A stretch of 64,000 bases of DNA from Beggiatoa leptomitoformis (GTDB taxonomy: Bacteria; Pseudomonadota; Gammaproteobacteria; Beggiatoales; Beggiatoaceae), in the NCBI RefSeq assembly GCF_001305575.3, contig NZ_CP012373.2:1426001-1490000 (forward strand). The letters are read 5' to 3'. Position 1 is the stretch's first letter; each line of letters opens with the position of its first letter. The position numbers and the translations under genes were made by a program. Shown here one piece after another: positions 54,660 through 63,946 of the stretch. Under the pieces are notes generated by a model, which made no database searches, had not been told where the DNA came from, and saw only the letters and a list, made by a program, of their open reading frames with translations.

Positions 54660-54690
54660 CCCGACTGCCGTTTAGCAATCGGGTTTGTGT
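54660..54690 (-). terminator. CCCGA/TCGGG hairpin
   Basis: CCCGATTGC pairs with GGCAGTCGGG (minus strand) and is followed by ATTTTT. It could end a minus-strand gene upstream, but none is intact there. Confidence 0.4.
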
Positions 54691-54800
54691 TAAGAGTTTG
54701 GCACAGCTTAATGTTCAGCGCGACAAAATAAACCCAAAAACACCCAACAAAACTTTCAAATTTTCGCCGCTGGAAAAATAGATGTTTTTGTCAATTATTA

Positions 54801-54915
54801 GGGCGTGTCATCAAATAGTAAAAAATATTACATTATAAGTATATACCCAGATATCGACAAGGATAAAACAATGAGTCGTCGCTATGCCTTAACCGATGAA
54901 CAATGGTCAAAACTA
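54801..54915 (+). mobile_element. Truncated second copy of the IS5-family element
   Basis: From the terminal repeat at 54801 this copy carries the leader and the first 15 transposase codons (MSRRYALTDEQWSK), nearly identical to the complete element but on the opposite strand. It ends at the IS630-family insertion at 54914. The remaining part is not found beyond that element. Confidence 0.85.
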
Positions 54916-54937
54916 TAGCAACAGTACTATAAAAAGA

Positions 54938-55408
54938 TTAAATGGAATTCAGTAAAAAGAGCTCATCAATAGAACAATGTTGTTGTTTACGGAGAGTCTT
55001 AGCCTGAGCCCATTTATGCTCAATAGGATTTAAATCAGGCGAATAAGGGGGTAAATATTCCAAGAGATGCCCAGCGTCTAAAATAGCCTGCTGAATGTCG
55101 CTACGTTTATGAAAAGTGGCGTTATCCATCACAATCACAGAATTCTGAGGGAGTTTAGGAAGTAAGTCTTGGGTTATCCAAGCGAAAAAGACATCGGAAT
55201 TAATCGCCCCAGAAACTAAAGAGACGGTTAATAAACAAAAATTGAGCAAAGCCCCGATGACATTAGTGCGTCCCTTTGCATTCCAGTCTTGCGTGCCAGA
55301 GCAACGTTTGCCGATAGGTGCATAACCAAAACGGCGTGGCATATCATGAGCAAAACCACTTTCATCGATGAAAACAATTTGCCTATCGGATTGTTTATAA
55401 CGGTTCAT
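54938..55408 (-). CDS. IS630-family transposase, DDE domain frame
   Basis: The 156-residue frame has the three catalytic regions IDESG, VMDNATFHK and PYSPDLNPIEHKW. It is in another frame from the N-terminal part; the frame change falls at an A8 tract (55462-55469). Confidence 0.85.
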   Translation of the reverse strand: MNRYKQSDRQIVFIDESGFAHDMPRRFGYAPIGKRCSGTQDWNAKGRTNVIGALLNFCLLTVSLVSGAINSDVFFAWITQDLLPKLPQNSVIVMDNATFHKRSDIQQAILDAGHLLEYLPPYSPDLNPIEHKWAQAKTLRKQQHCSIDELFLLNSI

Positions 55409-55760
55409 TTTGTTTTGAAAGACTTGCCGTGCTTCGGGGTTGGCTTTGGGATGTTTGAGTGTTTTTTTTACGGCTAATCCCTAGACGTTTTAACGCATGG
55501 CGAATCCCGCCTTCCGTAATCCCAAAACGGGCCGCGCGTTCATAATGGTAAGCATCGGGATATAACGCCACATCTTGTTTTAGGGCCTCCATGTCTATTT
55601 TAGTTGGTCTGTTACGTGTCCCTTTGGCTTCCAATACTTTGCTCCACCTGACGACGCTTGCGATGGCTATTTGAAAGCGTTTCGCTACCGCTGCTAGGGT
55701 GAGATTTTCTTCTTGTTTCACTTTTAATACTTTTCTACGGAAATCTATTGAATAGGTCAT
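55395..55760 (-). CDS. IS630-family transposase, N-terminal HTH frame
   Basis: The 121-residue frame holds the helix-turn-helix region (LTLAAVAKRFQIAIASVVRW). After KRLGISRKK it leaves the family frame; a plus-one shift on A8 restores TLKHPKANPEARQVF and leads into the DDE part. The shift may be regulatory slippage or a mutation. Confidence 0.82.
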   Translation of the reverse strand: MTYSIDFRRKVLKVKQEENLTLAAVAKRFQIAIASVVRWSKVLEAKGTRNRPTKIDMEALKQDVALYPDAYHYERAARFGITEGGIRHALKRLGISRKKNTQTSQSQPRSTASLSKQNEPL

Positions 55761-56008
55761 TTCTTATCCTCTTTTTAAAATACGGTTACTATATAAAATA
55801 CCGTCTCTTGTTGGTCAAGCGGGATAATTTGGCTGTCCTCCTCATCACGAGGATTGAGGTTATTCGAAGGATAAACGATTTATAAAAAATATTAAATAGT
55901 GTAATAGATTGTCTAAATTAGGATTTTTAGCACAAATAAAATCCTAATTTGGGTCATTTATGTGGGGATAGGATGGCGGGATGCAGGAGGGTTTACACTA
56001 TTCAGGCG

Positions 56009-56947
56009 TTAAATAATTAACGCATATCCAAAACTCTTTTTAAAGCGTGCTTTAAATATTTCGGGTGTAAAAGTATGATTTTGCGCACCATGATGTTCTA
56101 CTTTGATTGCCCACAATAAGGCTGCAATTCTGCCCGTTGTTTCCCAATCGGCTTCTTTTAGTAATCCGTACAAAACCCCTGCACAAAATGCGTCACGACA
56201 GGTATTTGCATCATTAATTGCTCTAACAGGTGGATTAGGAATTTGATAACGCGCGCCTTCTGCATAAATTGTCGCACCGTTGGAACCTTGCATAATAATT
56301 AGCGCATCAACCCGTTGTGCAACTTGTTGTGGGTTTAAGCCTGTTTGTTGCTCCATGTACTTGCATTCTTTTTCGTCTAATAAAATCCATTTCGCCTGTT
56401 CAATAAATTTGAGTAATTCATCCCCATCAAATTCAAATATATAAGTGCTGGGGTCAAAAATAAATGGTATGTTTGCCTCACTATATTGCAGCGCGTGAAT
56501 GCGCATTGCTTCCGTGTTGTCTAAAGAGATAGTGCCTAATTTGACATCTTTAGCTTTAGAAACCCGATTGGTATTGGAAAACGTCATAGAACCCGGATGA
56601 AAGGCAGTGATGCGGTTGTCATCCATATCAATACTGATAAAACTTTGAGCCGTATAGCTGTGTTCAACGGCGGTAATGTAGTCACGTTGAATGCCAAAAT
56701 GGTCTAGGCGTTCTGCATAAGGGGCGAAATCAGTGCCAACCGTTGCCATTGGAAGTGGGTTTTCACCCAATAATTTCAGGTTGTAGGCAATATTTCCCGC
56801 GCAACCACTAAACTCACGACGCAAATCAGGGAGAGTAAAATGTGCGTCAAGAGTCTGCATGTCATTAAGCAATATGTGATGTTTAAATTTTTCGTTGAAC
56901 ACCATCACTGTGTCGTAAGCAAAAAAGCCGCAAATCAGTGCATTCAT
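56009..56947 (-). CDS. PfkB-family sugar kinase paralog with altered catalytic loop
   Basis: The 312-residue protein aligns along its length with the neighbour at 57053, with the same GCAGNIAYNLKLLGENPLPMATVG signature. In the usual DxxGxGDAF region it reads NDANTCRDAFCAG: the catalytic Asp remains but the anion-hole glycines are replaced by Thr-Cys-Arg. It is probably catalytically weak or a regulator. It lies 105 bases downstream of the intact copy. Confidence 0.88.
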   Translation of the reverse strand: MNALICGFFAYDTVMVFNEKFKHHILLNDMQTLDAHFTLPDLRREFSGCAGNIAYNLKLLGENPLPMATVGTDFAPYAERLDHFGIQRDYITAVEHSYTAQSFISIDMDDNRITAFHPGSMTFSNTNRVSKAKDVKLGTISLDNTEAMRIHALQYSEANIPFIFDPSTYIFEFDGDELLKFIEQAKWILLDEKECKYMEQQTGLNPQQVAQRVDALIIMQGSNGATIYAEGARYQIPNPPVRAINDANTCRDAFCAGVLYGLLKEADWETTGRIAALLWAIKVEHHGAQNHTFTPEIFKARFKKSFGYALII

Positions 56948-57052
56948 GCAAACTCTTCCTAAGTGTATAAAACAGAAATAATAATGGGGTAATGCCCTAA
57001 CTGTCTAAAATAGAGAGGCAAGTGGATTTTAAACAGTTAAGGACTCAATGAG

Positions 57053-57991
57053 TTATAACGCTAATTCATATCCAAAACTACTAGCAAATCGTTGTTTAAA
57101 TTCATCAAGGGTGAAACGATGATTTTGTGTACCATTGCTTTCAATTTTAATCGTGCCAATTAAAGAAGCAATCCGCCCTGTGGTTTCCCAATCCATACCG
57201 TTCATTAAGCCGTAAAGTAATCCACCACGAAATGCATCGCCGCAACCTGTTGGGTCAACAAGTGATGAGGCTTTAACACATGGAATTTGATAAGTTTTTT
57301 CTTGGGTGTAAATAGTGGAGCCTTCCCCGCCTTTGGTAACAATTAAGCCTTTGGTACGTTCTGCAACTTGTTGCGGGCTTAACCCTGTACGGTCACGCAT
57401 TAGTTCCCATTCATAATCATTAACAGTGACCCATGTGGCTTGTTCAATGAAGTTTTTCAAGTCATCACCATTAAACATCGGCATCCCTTGACCGGGGTCA
57501 AAAATAAAAGGGATATCCGCTTCAGCAAATTGTTTTGCGTGTTCAATCATGCCATCACGTCCATCAGGGGAGATAATCCCAATGGTTACACCTTGCGCAT
57601 CACTGACTTTATTTTGATGGGAATAGCTCATTGCACCGGGATGAAACGCAGTAATTTGGTTATCATCCATATCAGTTGTAATAAAGGCTTGTCCTGTGTA
57701 GCTGTTTTCAATGGTTTTAACATGAGTACGCGCAATCTTGCAGGTATCCATCCATTGGCTATAGGTAGAAAAGTCTGTACCAACAGTAGCCATTGGTAAC
57801 GGGTCACCGCCTAATAGCTTTAAATTATAAGCAATATTTCCTGCACAACCGCCAAACTCGCGGCGCATATCAGGCACTAAAAAGGAAACATTTAGAATGT
57901 GTACTTTTTCAGGCAGGATGTGATTTTTAAATTGGTCTTTAAAAACCATAATAGTATCAAAAGCAAATGAACCACAAATTAAGGCTGACAT
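57053..57991 (-). CDS. PfkB-family carbohydrate/nucleoside kinase
   Basis: The 312-residue ribokinase-like kinase has the N-terminal GGCAGNIAYNLKLLGG signature and the intact catalytic DPTGCGDAF with Asp near residue 251. The substrate is unknown; similar proteins are annotated as adenosine or sugar kinases. It is the upstream member of a tandem pair. Confidence 0.92.
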   Translation of the reverse strand: MSALICGSFAFDTIMVFKDQFKNHILPEKVHILNVSFLVPDMRREFGGCAGNIAYNLKLLGGDPLPMATVGTDFSTYSQWMDTCKIARTHVKTIENSYTGQAFITTDMDDNQITAFHPGAMSYSHQNKVSDAQGVTIGIISPDGRDGMIEHAKQFAEADIPFIFDPGQGMPMFNGDDLKNFIEQATWVTVNDYEWELMRDRTGLSPQQVAERTKGLIVTKGGEGSTIYTQEKTYQIPCVKASSLVDPTGCGDAFRGGLLYGLMNGMDWETTGRIASLIGTIKIESNGTQNHRFTLDEFKQRFASSFGYELAL

Positions 57992-58071
57992 GCGTTATTT
58001 TTCCTTTTAGTCATGCAAAAAGCGCAAAGTTTGCACGAGTTTAGTTGTTTAGTCCAGCAGTAAGCAGTTGT

Positions 58072-58989
58072 TTATCCTTGCGCAAAGATATTTGCATATT
58101 CATGTAATTGCTCTGCGGTAAGCAGAAAAACGCCATCTTCTCCCGCTTCAAAAGCTAACCACATAAATGGCACACTGGGGTAGGCTTCCATCAGTGCATA
58201 TTGGCTCACACCGACTTCGACAATCAACACACCATCAGGCGTTAGATAATCTAAGGCTTCCCGCAAAATACGTTTTGCAAATAGCAGCCCGTCCGCACCC
58301 GCTTCTAAGCCTAAACGTGGCTCATGGTGATATTCGGCGGGCATAGTAGCGAGTTCATCCCTATCTACATAGGGCGGATTAGAGACGATGAGGTTATAAC
58401 GAATACCTTTTAAACTGCTAAATAAATCTGATTGCACCGTATAAACACGGTCTTGTATGTCATAACCATCTATATTCGCTTGCGCAATAGCTAACGCCTC
58501 AGGAGAAATATCTACAGCATCAACTTCTGCATCAGGGAACGCTAGTAATGCGGTTGCAATGGCAATACAACCACTGCCTGTGCATAAATCTAATACGCGA
58601 TAAATCTTCTCGGGATTAACCCATGGTTCATAATGCTTTAGTATCAACTCCGCAATGGGAGAACGCGGAATTAAAACATGCGGATTTACTTTAAATTGTA
58701 AACCTGCAAACCATGCAATCCCCGTTAGATAAGCAGCGGGAATACGTTGCCCTATGCGTTTTTCTATGATGGTAAACAACGCCTGTTTCTCTGCGTAAGT
58801 CAGGCGCGACTCCCATAAAAAGGCGGGAACATTATTCGGTAAATGGAGGGTGTGCATGACCAGCCAAACGGCTTCATCAATCGCGTTGTCTGTGCCATGC
58901 CCAAAATAGAGCTGTGCTTCATTAAAACGGCTAGCACTCCAGCGGATAAAATCAGCAGGGGTGTGCAGTTCATCAATGGGGTATTCCAT
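58072..58989 (-). CDS. prmB: Ribosomal protein L3 N5-glutamine methyltransferase
   Basis: The 305-residue SAM-dependent enzyme has the N-terminal helical domain, the GxGxG-like SAM motif in LDLCTGSGCIAIA, and the NPPYVD motif near residue 204. The DRDELATMPAEYHHEPRLGLEAG segment separates PrmB from the release-factor enzyme PrmC. Confidence 0.96.
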   Translation of the reverse strand: MEYPIDELHTPADFIRWSASRFNEAQLYFGHGTDNAIDEAVWLVMHTLHLPNNVPAFLWESRLTYAEKQALFTIIEKRIGQRIPAAYLTGIAWFAGLQFKVNPHVLIPRSPIAELILKHYEPWVNPEKIYRVLDLCTGSGCIAIATALLAFPDAEVDAVDISPEALAIAQANIDGYDIQDRVYTVQSDLFSSLKGIRYNLIVSNPPYVDRDELATMPAEYHHEPRLGLEAGADGLLFAKRILREALDYLTPDGVLIVEVGVSQYALMEAYPSVPFMWLAFEAGEDGVFLLTAEQLHEYANIFAQG

Positions 58990-59018
58990 GATTTAGTTTA
59001 TACGTATGCAGGGGGAAA

Positions 59019-60101
59019 TTAAATTTCCACTGTGAAAATAGAGCCTTGTGGCTGATTTGGGGTAACAAAAATTTTACCTTGATGGGCAGTAATCACCATT
59101 TTACAAAAAGCCAGCCCTAAGCCAATTTGTGAGATACCTTTTTTCTTTAAATCAACTACTTCAAATTTTTCAAATACGCGTTCTCGGTATTCTTCAGGAA
59201 TGCCCGTTCCCTCATCTATGATTTCCATGCGTAAATGGTCACAAGTATTTTCATCCATAAAGGTTGTTATGCGCAAAGTAACCGTTGAATGTGCAGGCGA
59301 ATATTGAATGGCATTTGCCATTAAGTTATCCATAACACGACGGAATAAATGGCTATCTAAAAAGAACTTTATGGGTTTATCAGGCAATGCTAAAGATAAT
59401 TGGACATTACGCGACTCAGCAATAATACTAAAATGCTGCTGCGTTTCTAAGGCGAGTTCATTGACATTCGTACTTGTTGGATGAATAAGGAGCTTGTTTT
59501 CCTCCATTTTTGCCATCATCAACATATCATTTACAAAAGAATCCAGCCTATCCGCCGCCATTAAAATACGCTCTACATGTGTTTGCGTCGTTTCATCGGT
59601 GGCTGTCTCACCAATTAAGGTTGCGTGCAACAAAATAGACGTTATAGAACTCGACATGTCATGAATCACCATATTTGACAATTCTTGACGGAGTTTTAAC
59701 ATCGTTGCTAACTCATCATACTGATGTTTAATCCGTAACATAGAACGCACACGCGCGCGAAGTTCCATCCGATTAATCGGTTTGGAGAGAAAATCATCTG
59801 CACCAGCTTCTAAGCCCTGCGCAAGAATCTCTTTTCGTTCTAAAGAAGAAATTAAAATAATAGGAATGTGTTGTAATTCCGCCTGCTCGCGAATCCGTTG
59901 GCAAACAGAAAAACCATCAATATCGGGTAACATCACATCCAACAAAATTAAATCAGCAGTATGCGCAGACAACCAATCCAACAAGGCTTTTCCAGTGACT
60001 AATTGTTGAATTTCATATTTTTCACCGTTAAGCGTACTTTCTAATTGCTCACGGATGACGGATTCATCGTCAACAATCAAGATTTTGCTGGACTGGATCA
60101 T
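59019..60101 (-). CDS. Receiver-histidine kinase hybrid (REC-HisKA-HATPase)
   Basis: The 360-residue soluble protein begins with a receiver domain (phospho-acceptor near D56 in LLDVMLPD, Lys in LSKPINR), then a HisKA-like domain with His in MVIHDMSS, then an HATPase domain (NLMANAIQYSP, DEGTGIPEEY, GLGLAFCKMV). It resembles sensors that take a signal from another kinase. The gene is followed 29 bases later by prmB. Confidence 0.9.
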   Translation of the reverse strand: MIQSSKILIVDDESVIREQLESTLNGEKYEIQQLVTGKALLDWLSAHTADLILLDVMLPDIDGFSVCQRIREQAELQHIPIILISSLERKEILAQGLEAGADDFLSKPINRMELRARVRSMLRIKHQYDELATMLKLRQELSNMVIHDMSSSITSILLHATLIGETATDETTQTHVERILMAADRLDSFVNDMLMMAKMEENKLLIHPTSTNVNELALETQQHFSIIAESRNVQLSLALPDKPIKFFLDSHLFRRVMDNLMANAIQYSPAHSTVTLRITTFMDENTCDHLRMEIIDEGTGIPEEYRERVFEKFEVVDLKKKGISQIGLGLAFCKMVITAHQGKIFVTPNQPQGSIFTVEI

Positions 60102-60356
60102 TGGGAATCTATCCTTCTGTTAGGGCAGTATGTTAAGGAAAAAGTTTGGTTCACAAGGCTTATTTAACAAATATTTTTCTCAACGCAAGTGGTAAAATAG
60201 GCAACTCAATAATAAAAAAATCTGATAACTTTATATAAGCCTATTCATACACCTTCACCAGAAAAATAGCTTGAAACTGTCTGAAGTGATTGTAAATACA
60301 TAAATGGGCGTTAATTATACTGTAATTTTGATTGAATAGCTCTGATAAGGATGGTT

Positions 60357-61751
60357 ATGGTCTTAAAACATTATGATGTCATTGTAATCGGGAGCGGTCC
60401 TGGTGGCGAAGGAGCTGCTATTAAAGCCGCAAAAGCGGGTAAATCTGTTGCACTGATTGAAAAACACAAAATCGGTGGCAACTGTACCCATTGGGGAACA
60501 ATCCCTAGTAAGTCCCTACGCCATGCCATGCAACGCTTGGTTGAATTTAAGTCTAATCCTTTATTCGAACACGTTTCTCACCGCCTAAATATTCAATATC
60601 CTGACCTATTAAAAAGTGCTGCAGGTGTTATTGACCGCCAAGTTCGGATGCGTCAAGACTTTTATGACCGTAATCACGTCGATGTTATTTATGGACATGC
60701 ACGCTTTATCAATTCTAATACCATAGAAGTTATTGAAGATGACGGTAGTATTGGCAAACAATACGAAGGAGATGGTTTTGTTATTGCAACAGGTTCACGC
60801 CCCTATCGTCCGCGCGATGTCGATTTTACCCATCCACGAGTTTGCGACAGCGATACCATTTTACAACTAAAGCAAACACCTGATTCAATTACTATTTATG
60901 GGGCTGGTGTTATCGGTTGTGAATATGCCTCTATCTTCCGTGGATTAGGTGTAAAAGTCAATTTAATCAATACACGCGACAAACTACTCGCCTTCTTAGA
61001 TGATGAAATTATTGATGCTTTAGCCTATCACCTACGGGAACGTGGCATTATCATTCGCCACAATGAAGAATATTCCTCCGTAGAAGCGACTAACGAGTCA
61101 GTCACACTACACTTACAATCAGGTAAAGCGATTAGAAGCGAGTTGCTACTTTGGGCAAACGGACGCACAGGGAACTCCCAAAACATGGGATTGGAAGATG
61201 TGGGTATCACACTTAATCGTCGCGGACAACTCGATGTTAATGAAAAATACCAAACCAACTTACCCCATGTTTATGCCGTTGGCGACATCGTTGGACACCC
61301 AAGTCTTGCCAGTGCTGCCTATGATCAAGGCCGTTTTGCAGGCACAGAACTGGTTGATGGTTTCTGTGAATATCATCTCGTTGCCAACATTCCCACTGGC
61401 ATCTACACTGCACCTGAAATTAGCTCTGTAGGCAAAACTGAAAAAGAATTGACTGAAGAAAAAATACCTTACGAAGTCGGACACTCTTTTTTCCGTAGCC
61501 TTGCACGCGCTCAAATCACAGGGCAAACCGTAGGCATGTTAAAAATACTCTTTCACCGAGAAACACTTGCCATTTTAGGCATACACTGTTTTGGTGCAGA
61601 AGCCTCAGAAATTATACATATCGGTCAAGCCATCATGGCACAAAAAGGTGAGGCCAATACCGTACTCTATTTCGCCAATACCACCTTCAATTATCCCACC
61701 ATGGCAGAAGCCTATCGCGTTGCTGCCTTAAACGGCTTAAATCGTTTATAA
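60357..61751 (+). CDS. sthA: Soluble pyridine nucleotide transhydrogenase
   Basis: From ATG 60357 the protein has 464 residues; AAGG lies 7 bases before it, which makes it better than the ATG at 60351. The FAD site [16 protein letters not shown], the [15 protein letters not shown] variant with only one of the two redox cysteines, and C-terminal [19 protein letters not shown] mark SthA. It moves reducing equivalents between NADPH and NADH. Confidence 0.96.
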   Translation: MVLKHYDVIVIGSGPGGEGAAIKAAKAGKSVALIEKHKIGGNCTHWGTIPSKSLRHAMQRLVEFKSNPLFEHVSHRLNIQYPDLLKSAAGVIDRQVRMRQDFYDRNHVDVIYGHARFINSNTIEVIEDDGSIGKQYEGDGFVIATGSRPYRPRDVDFTHPRVCDSDTILQLKQTPDSITIYGAGVIGCEYASIFRGLGVKVNLINTRDKLLAFLDDEIIDALAYHLRERGIIIRHNEEYSSVEATNESVTLHLQSGKAIRSELLLWANGRTGNSQNMGLEDVGITLNRRGQLDVNEKYQTNLPHVYAVGDIVGHPSLASAAYDQGRFAGTELVDGFCEYHLVANIPTGIYTAPEISSVGKTEKELTEEKIPYEVGHSFFRSLARAQITGQTVGMLKILFHRETLAILGIHCFGAEASEIIHIGQAIMAQKGEANTVLYFANTTFNYPTMAEAYRVAALNGLNRL

Positions 61752-61761
61752 ACAGTGAATT

Positions 61762-61782
61762 GGTGCGAATTATATTCGCACC
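61762..61782 (+). terminator. GGTGCGAAT palindrome after sthA
   Basis: GGTGCGAAT pairs perfectly with ATTCGCACC over a three-base loop, 10 bases after the sthA stop. CCCCTTCTTT follows. It likely ends sthA and belongs to the palindrome family of this window. It overlaps a GTG at 61760 that would otherwise be a possible start of the integrase, supporting the later ATG. Confidence 0.75.
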
Positions 61783-61792
61783 CCCCTTCTTT

Positions 61793-62974
61793 ATGCGCGC
61801 TCAAAACCTTCTCAAACTCACTAAAACCAGCGTAGAAAAACTGCCCTATCCTGATGTAGGACAAGTTTTTTATCGCGATACCGAACTTAAGGGCTTTGGA
61901 TTGCGCGTTACCAAAGGCTCAAAAACCTATATTGTCGAAAACAGCATCAGGGGCAGAGCCTGTCGCGTGACTATTGGTAAACAAACGGTTTTTACTGCCG
62001 AACAAGCGCGCATCATCGCCAAAAAACTACTGGCGGATATCGCGGTTGGCATCAATCCCAATGCGCAAAAAGTTCTGGAACGGGTAAAAAATATTACCTT
62101 AAACACGGTTTTTCAAGAATTTATTACTGTTCGCACACTTAAACCAAAAACCTGTTACACCTATAGACAGTGTTTTGAACACATTTTTAAATCATGGCAT
62201 CACAAACAAATTACTGACCTCAGCAAAACACTGATTGCTGAACACTATCAGCACACCTGCCAACAACATGGAGATGCGTATGCTAACCTCTGTTTCCGTC
62301 TTCTGCGTTCCGTGCTTAATTTCGCCAATGCCAGCTATGATGATTTACTCCCGATTAATCCCGTCAACGTACTAAGCGATAAACACCAATGGAAAACCAT
62401 TAGTAGGCGTAATCGCTTTATCAAAACGCATCAATTATCCAACTGGTGGCAAGCCGTTGAACAACTAAATAACACAACATTACGAGACTATTTCCAACTG
62501 TTACTTTTAACAGGTTTACGAAAGCAAGAAGCCGCAACATTGCAATGGTCATCGGTTGACCTTAATGAAAAAACCCTAACTGTTTTAGACACTAAGAACT
62601 CTCAGCCGCACACGCTTCCTTTAAGTAGCTACTTATACACGTTACTTCAGCAACGCCAACAACAGGCCAAAAATATTTGGGTATTTCCCAATCCCAACAC
62701 ACAAAAACCTTTTGTAGAACTTCGTCAACAACTTAAAATTATTACTGAATACTCAGGCATTACTTTCAACTGCCATGATTTGCGTCGCACGTTTGCAACC
62801 CTTGCGGAAGGTTTGGATATTTCCAGCTACGCGATAAAACGCTTGTTGAATCACAAACAAAATCAAGATGTCACAGCAGGATATATTGTAGTTGATGTAG
62901 AACGCCTGCGCGAACCCATGGAAAAAATTACGGCGGTGATATTACAGGCGGTTTTGGCGGGGAGAGAGAAGTAG
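61793..62974 (+). CDS. Tyrosine recombinase/integrase with arm-binding domain
   Basis: The 393-residue integrase has a DUF4102-type N-terminal arm-binding domain (GFGLRVTKGSKTYIVE), a SAM-like core and the catalytic residues R243 (TGLRKQE), H328-R331 (HDLRRTF) and nucleophile Y364 (AGYIVV). It starts 41 bases after the sthA stop. No tRNA, phage or island genes are visible nearby, so it is a lone integrase, perhaps a relic or a stable recombinase. The start at 61793 lies after the sthA hairpin. Confidence 0.9.
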   Translation: MRAQNLLKLTKTSVEKLPYPDVGQVFYRDTELKGFGLRVTKGSKTYIVENSIRGRACRVTIGKQTVFTAEQARIIAKKLLADIAVGINPNAQKVLERVKNITLNTVFQEFITVRTLKPKTCYTYRQCFEHIFKSWHHKQITDLSKTLIAEHYQHTCQQHGDAYANLCFRLLRSVLNFANASYDDLLPINPVNVLSDKHQWKTISRRNRFIKTHQLSNWWQAVEQLNNTTLRDYFQLLLLTGLRKQEAATLQWSSVDLNEKTLTVLDTKNSQPHTLPLSSYLYTLLQQRQQQAKNIWVFPNPNTQKPFVELRQQLKIITEYSGITFNCHDLRRTFATLAEGLDISSYAIKRLLNHKQNQDVTAGYIVVDVERLREPMEKITAVILQAVLAGREK

Positions 62975-63050
62975 TTAGTGATATTCCTAAATGAAAGCAA
63001 TGGATACGGGAGTTGTCTGAATATCTGTTGTTAGTGCGATTCGTTTATGA

Positions 63051-63076
63051 ATAATTCTGGTTCAGATAGTTTCAGA
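63051..63076. repeat. Dispersed AATTCTGGTTCAGA repeat
   Basis: ATAATTCTGGTTCAG with GTTTCAGAC, in the convergent gap between the integrase and truA. It belongs to the repeat family at 3570, 28952 and 45063. Confidence 0.45.
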
Positions 63077-63089
63077 CCATGCCTTATTT

Positions 63090-63866
63090 TTATAATACAG
63101 GCAGGGTTGCTTGCGGAAATTGATACGCCTCTGGATAAATCACGCCTTGAAAATAAAGTCCACTTGCAGGGGCTGTTACGCCACCAGCGGTGCGGTCACA
63201 GGCATCTAATACTTGTTTTGCCCATTCGGGGGATTGCTCACTACAGCCTATAGCGATTAAAACACCCGCAATATTTCTAACCATGTGATGTAAAAATGCA
63301 TTAGCGCATATTTCAATAATAACATAATCTTGTTGTCGCTTGATGGTTAAGTATTTTATGGTTCTCACAGGATTTTTTGCCTGACATCCTACTGCTCGAT
63401 ACGAAGTAAAATCATGTGTTCCCAATAGGTAATCACCGCCCGCTTGCATGCGTTCTATATCCAAAGGGCGATAATCCCATGCAACTTTATTAATTAAGAG
63501 TGCGGGGCGTACCGTACGGTTAAGAATAACATAGCGATAATAGCGTCCGAGTGCTGAAAAACGTGCGTGAAAGTGGTCATCAACAGGTTGCGCCCATAAT
63601 ATACCTATATCGTTGGGCATATTCACATTCGTGCCTAGTATCCAAGAACGCATTGTACGTTCAGCGGTCACATTAATATGAATGACTTGGGATAATGCGT
63701 GTACCCCTTTATCGGTGCGTCCTGCACAGATTGCCGTCACGGGATGGTTAGCAACGATAGACAAAGCATGTTCGACACAACCTTGTACGGTACGCACGCC
63801 AGCTTCTTGAATTTGCCAGCCGCAAAATTCAGCCCCATTGTATTCAACGCCTAATGCAATTCTCAT
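63090..63866 (-). CDS. truA: tRNA pseudouridine synthase A
   Basis: The 258-residue enzyme has the family start (IALGVEYNGAEFCGWQIQ), the catalytic Asp in AGRTDKGVHALSQVIH and LHHMVRNIAGVL. It makes pseudouridines 38-40 in tRNA anticodon arms. It is full length, with the C-terminus at VL. Confidence 0.97.
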   Translation of the reverse strand: MRIALGVEYNGAEFCGWQIQEAGVRTVQGCVEHALSIVANHPVTAICAGRTDKGVHALSQVIHINVTAERTMRSWILGTNVNMPNDIGILWAQPVDDHFHARFSALGRYYRYVILNRTVRPALLINKVAWDYRPLDIERMQAGGDYLLGTHDFTSYRAVGCQAKNPVRTIKYLTIKRQQDYVIIEICANAFLHHMVRNIAGVLIAIGCSEQSPEWAKQVLDACDRTAGGVTAPASGLYFQGVIYPEAYQFPQATLPVL

Positions 63867-63891
63867 GTTTCACATTAACCTATTAAAAACA

Positions 63892-63926
63892 AAAAACCTT
63901 CAAGATAAAGCATCCTGAAGGTTTTT
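63892..63926 (-). terminator. Terminator between truA and the next gene
   Basis: AAAAACCTTCA pairs perfectly with TGAAGGTTTTT. It lies beyond the minus-strand gene ending at 63947 and upstream of truA, so it ends that gene. Confidence 0.8.
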
Positions 63927-63946
63927 AATAAATTATTGATTTTACA

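Larger units (their letters stand above)
54914..55793 (-). mobile_element. IS630-family element inserted in an IS5 copy
   Basis: Terminal repeats at 54914-54936 and 55771-55793 match at 19 of 23 bases, and the ends read TA, the usual IS630 target. It encodes a transposase in two frames on the minus strand. Confidence 0.85.
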
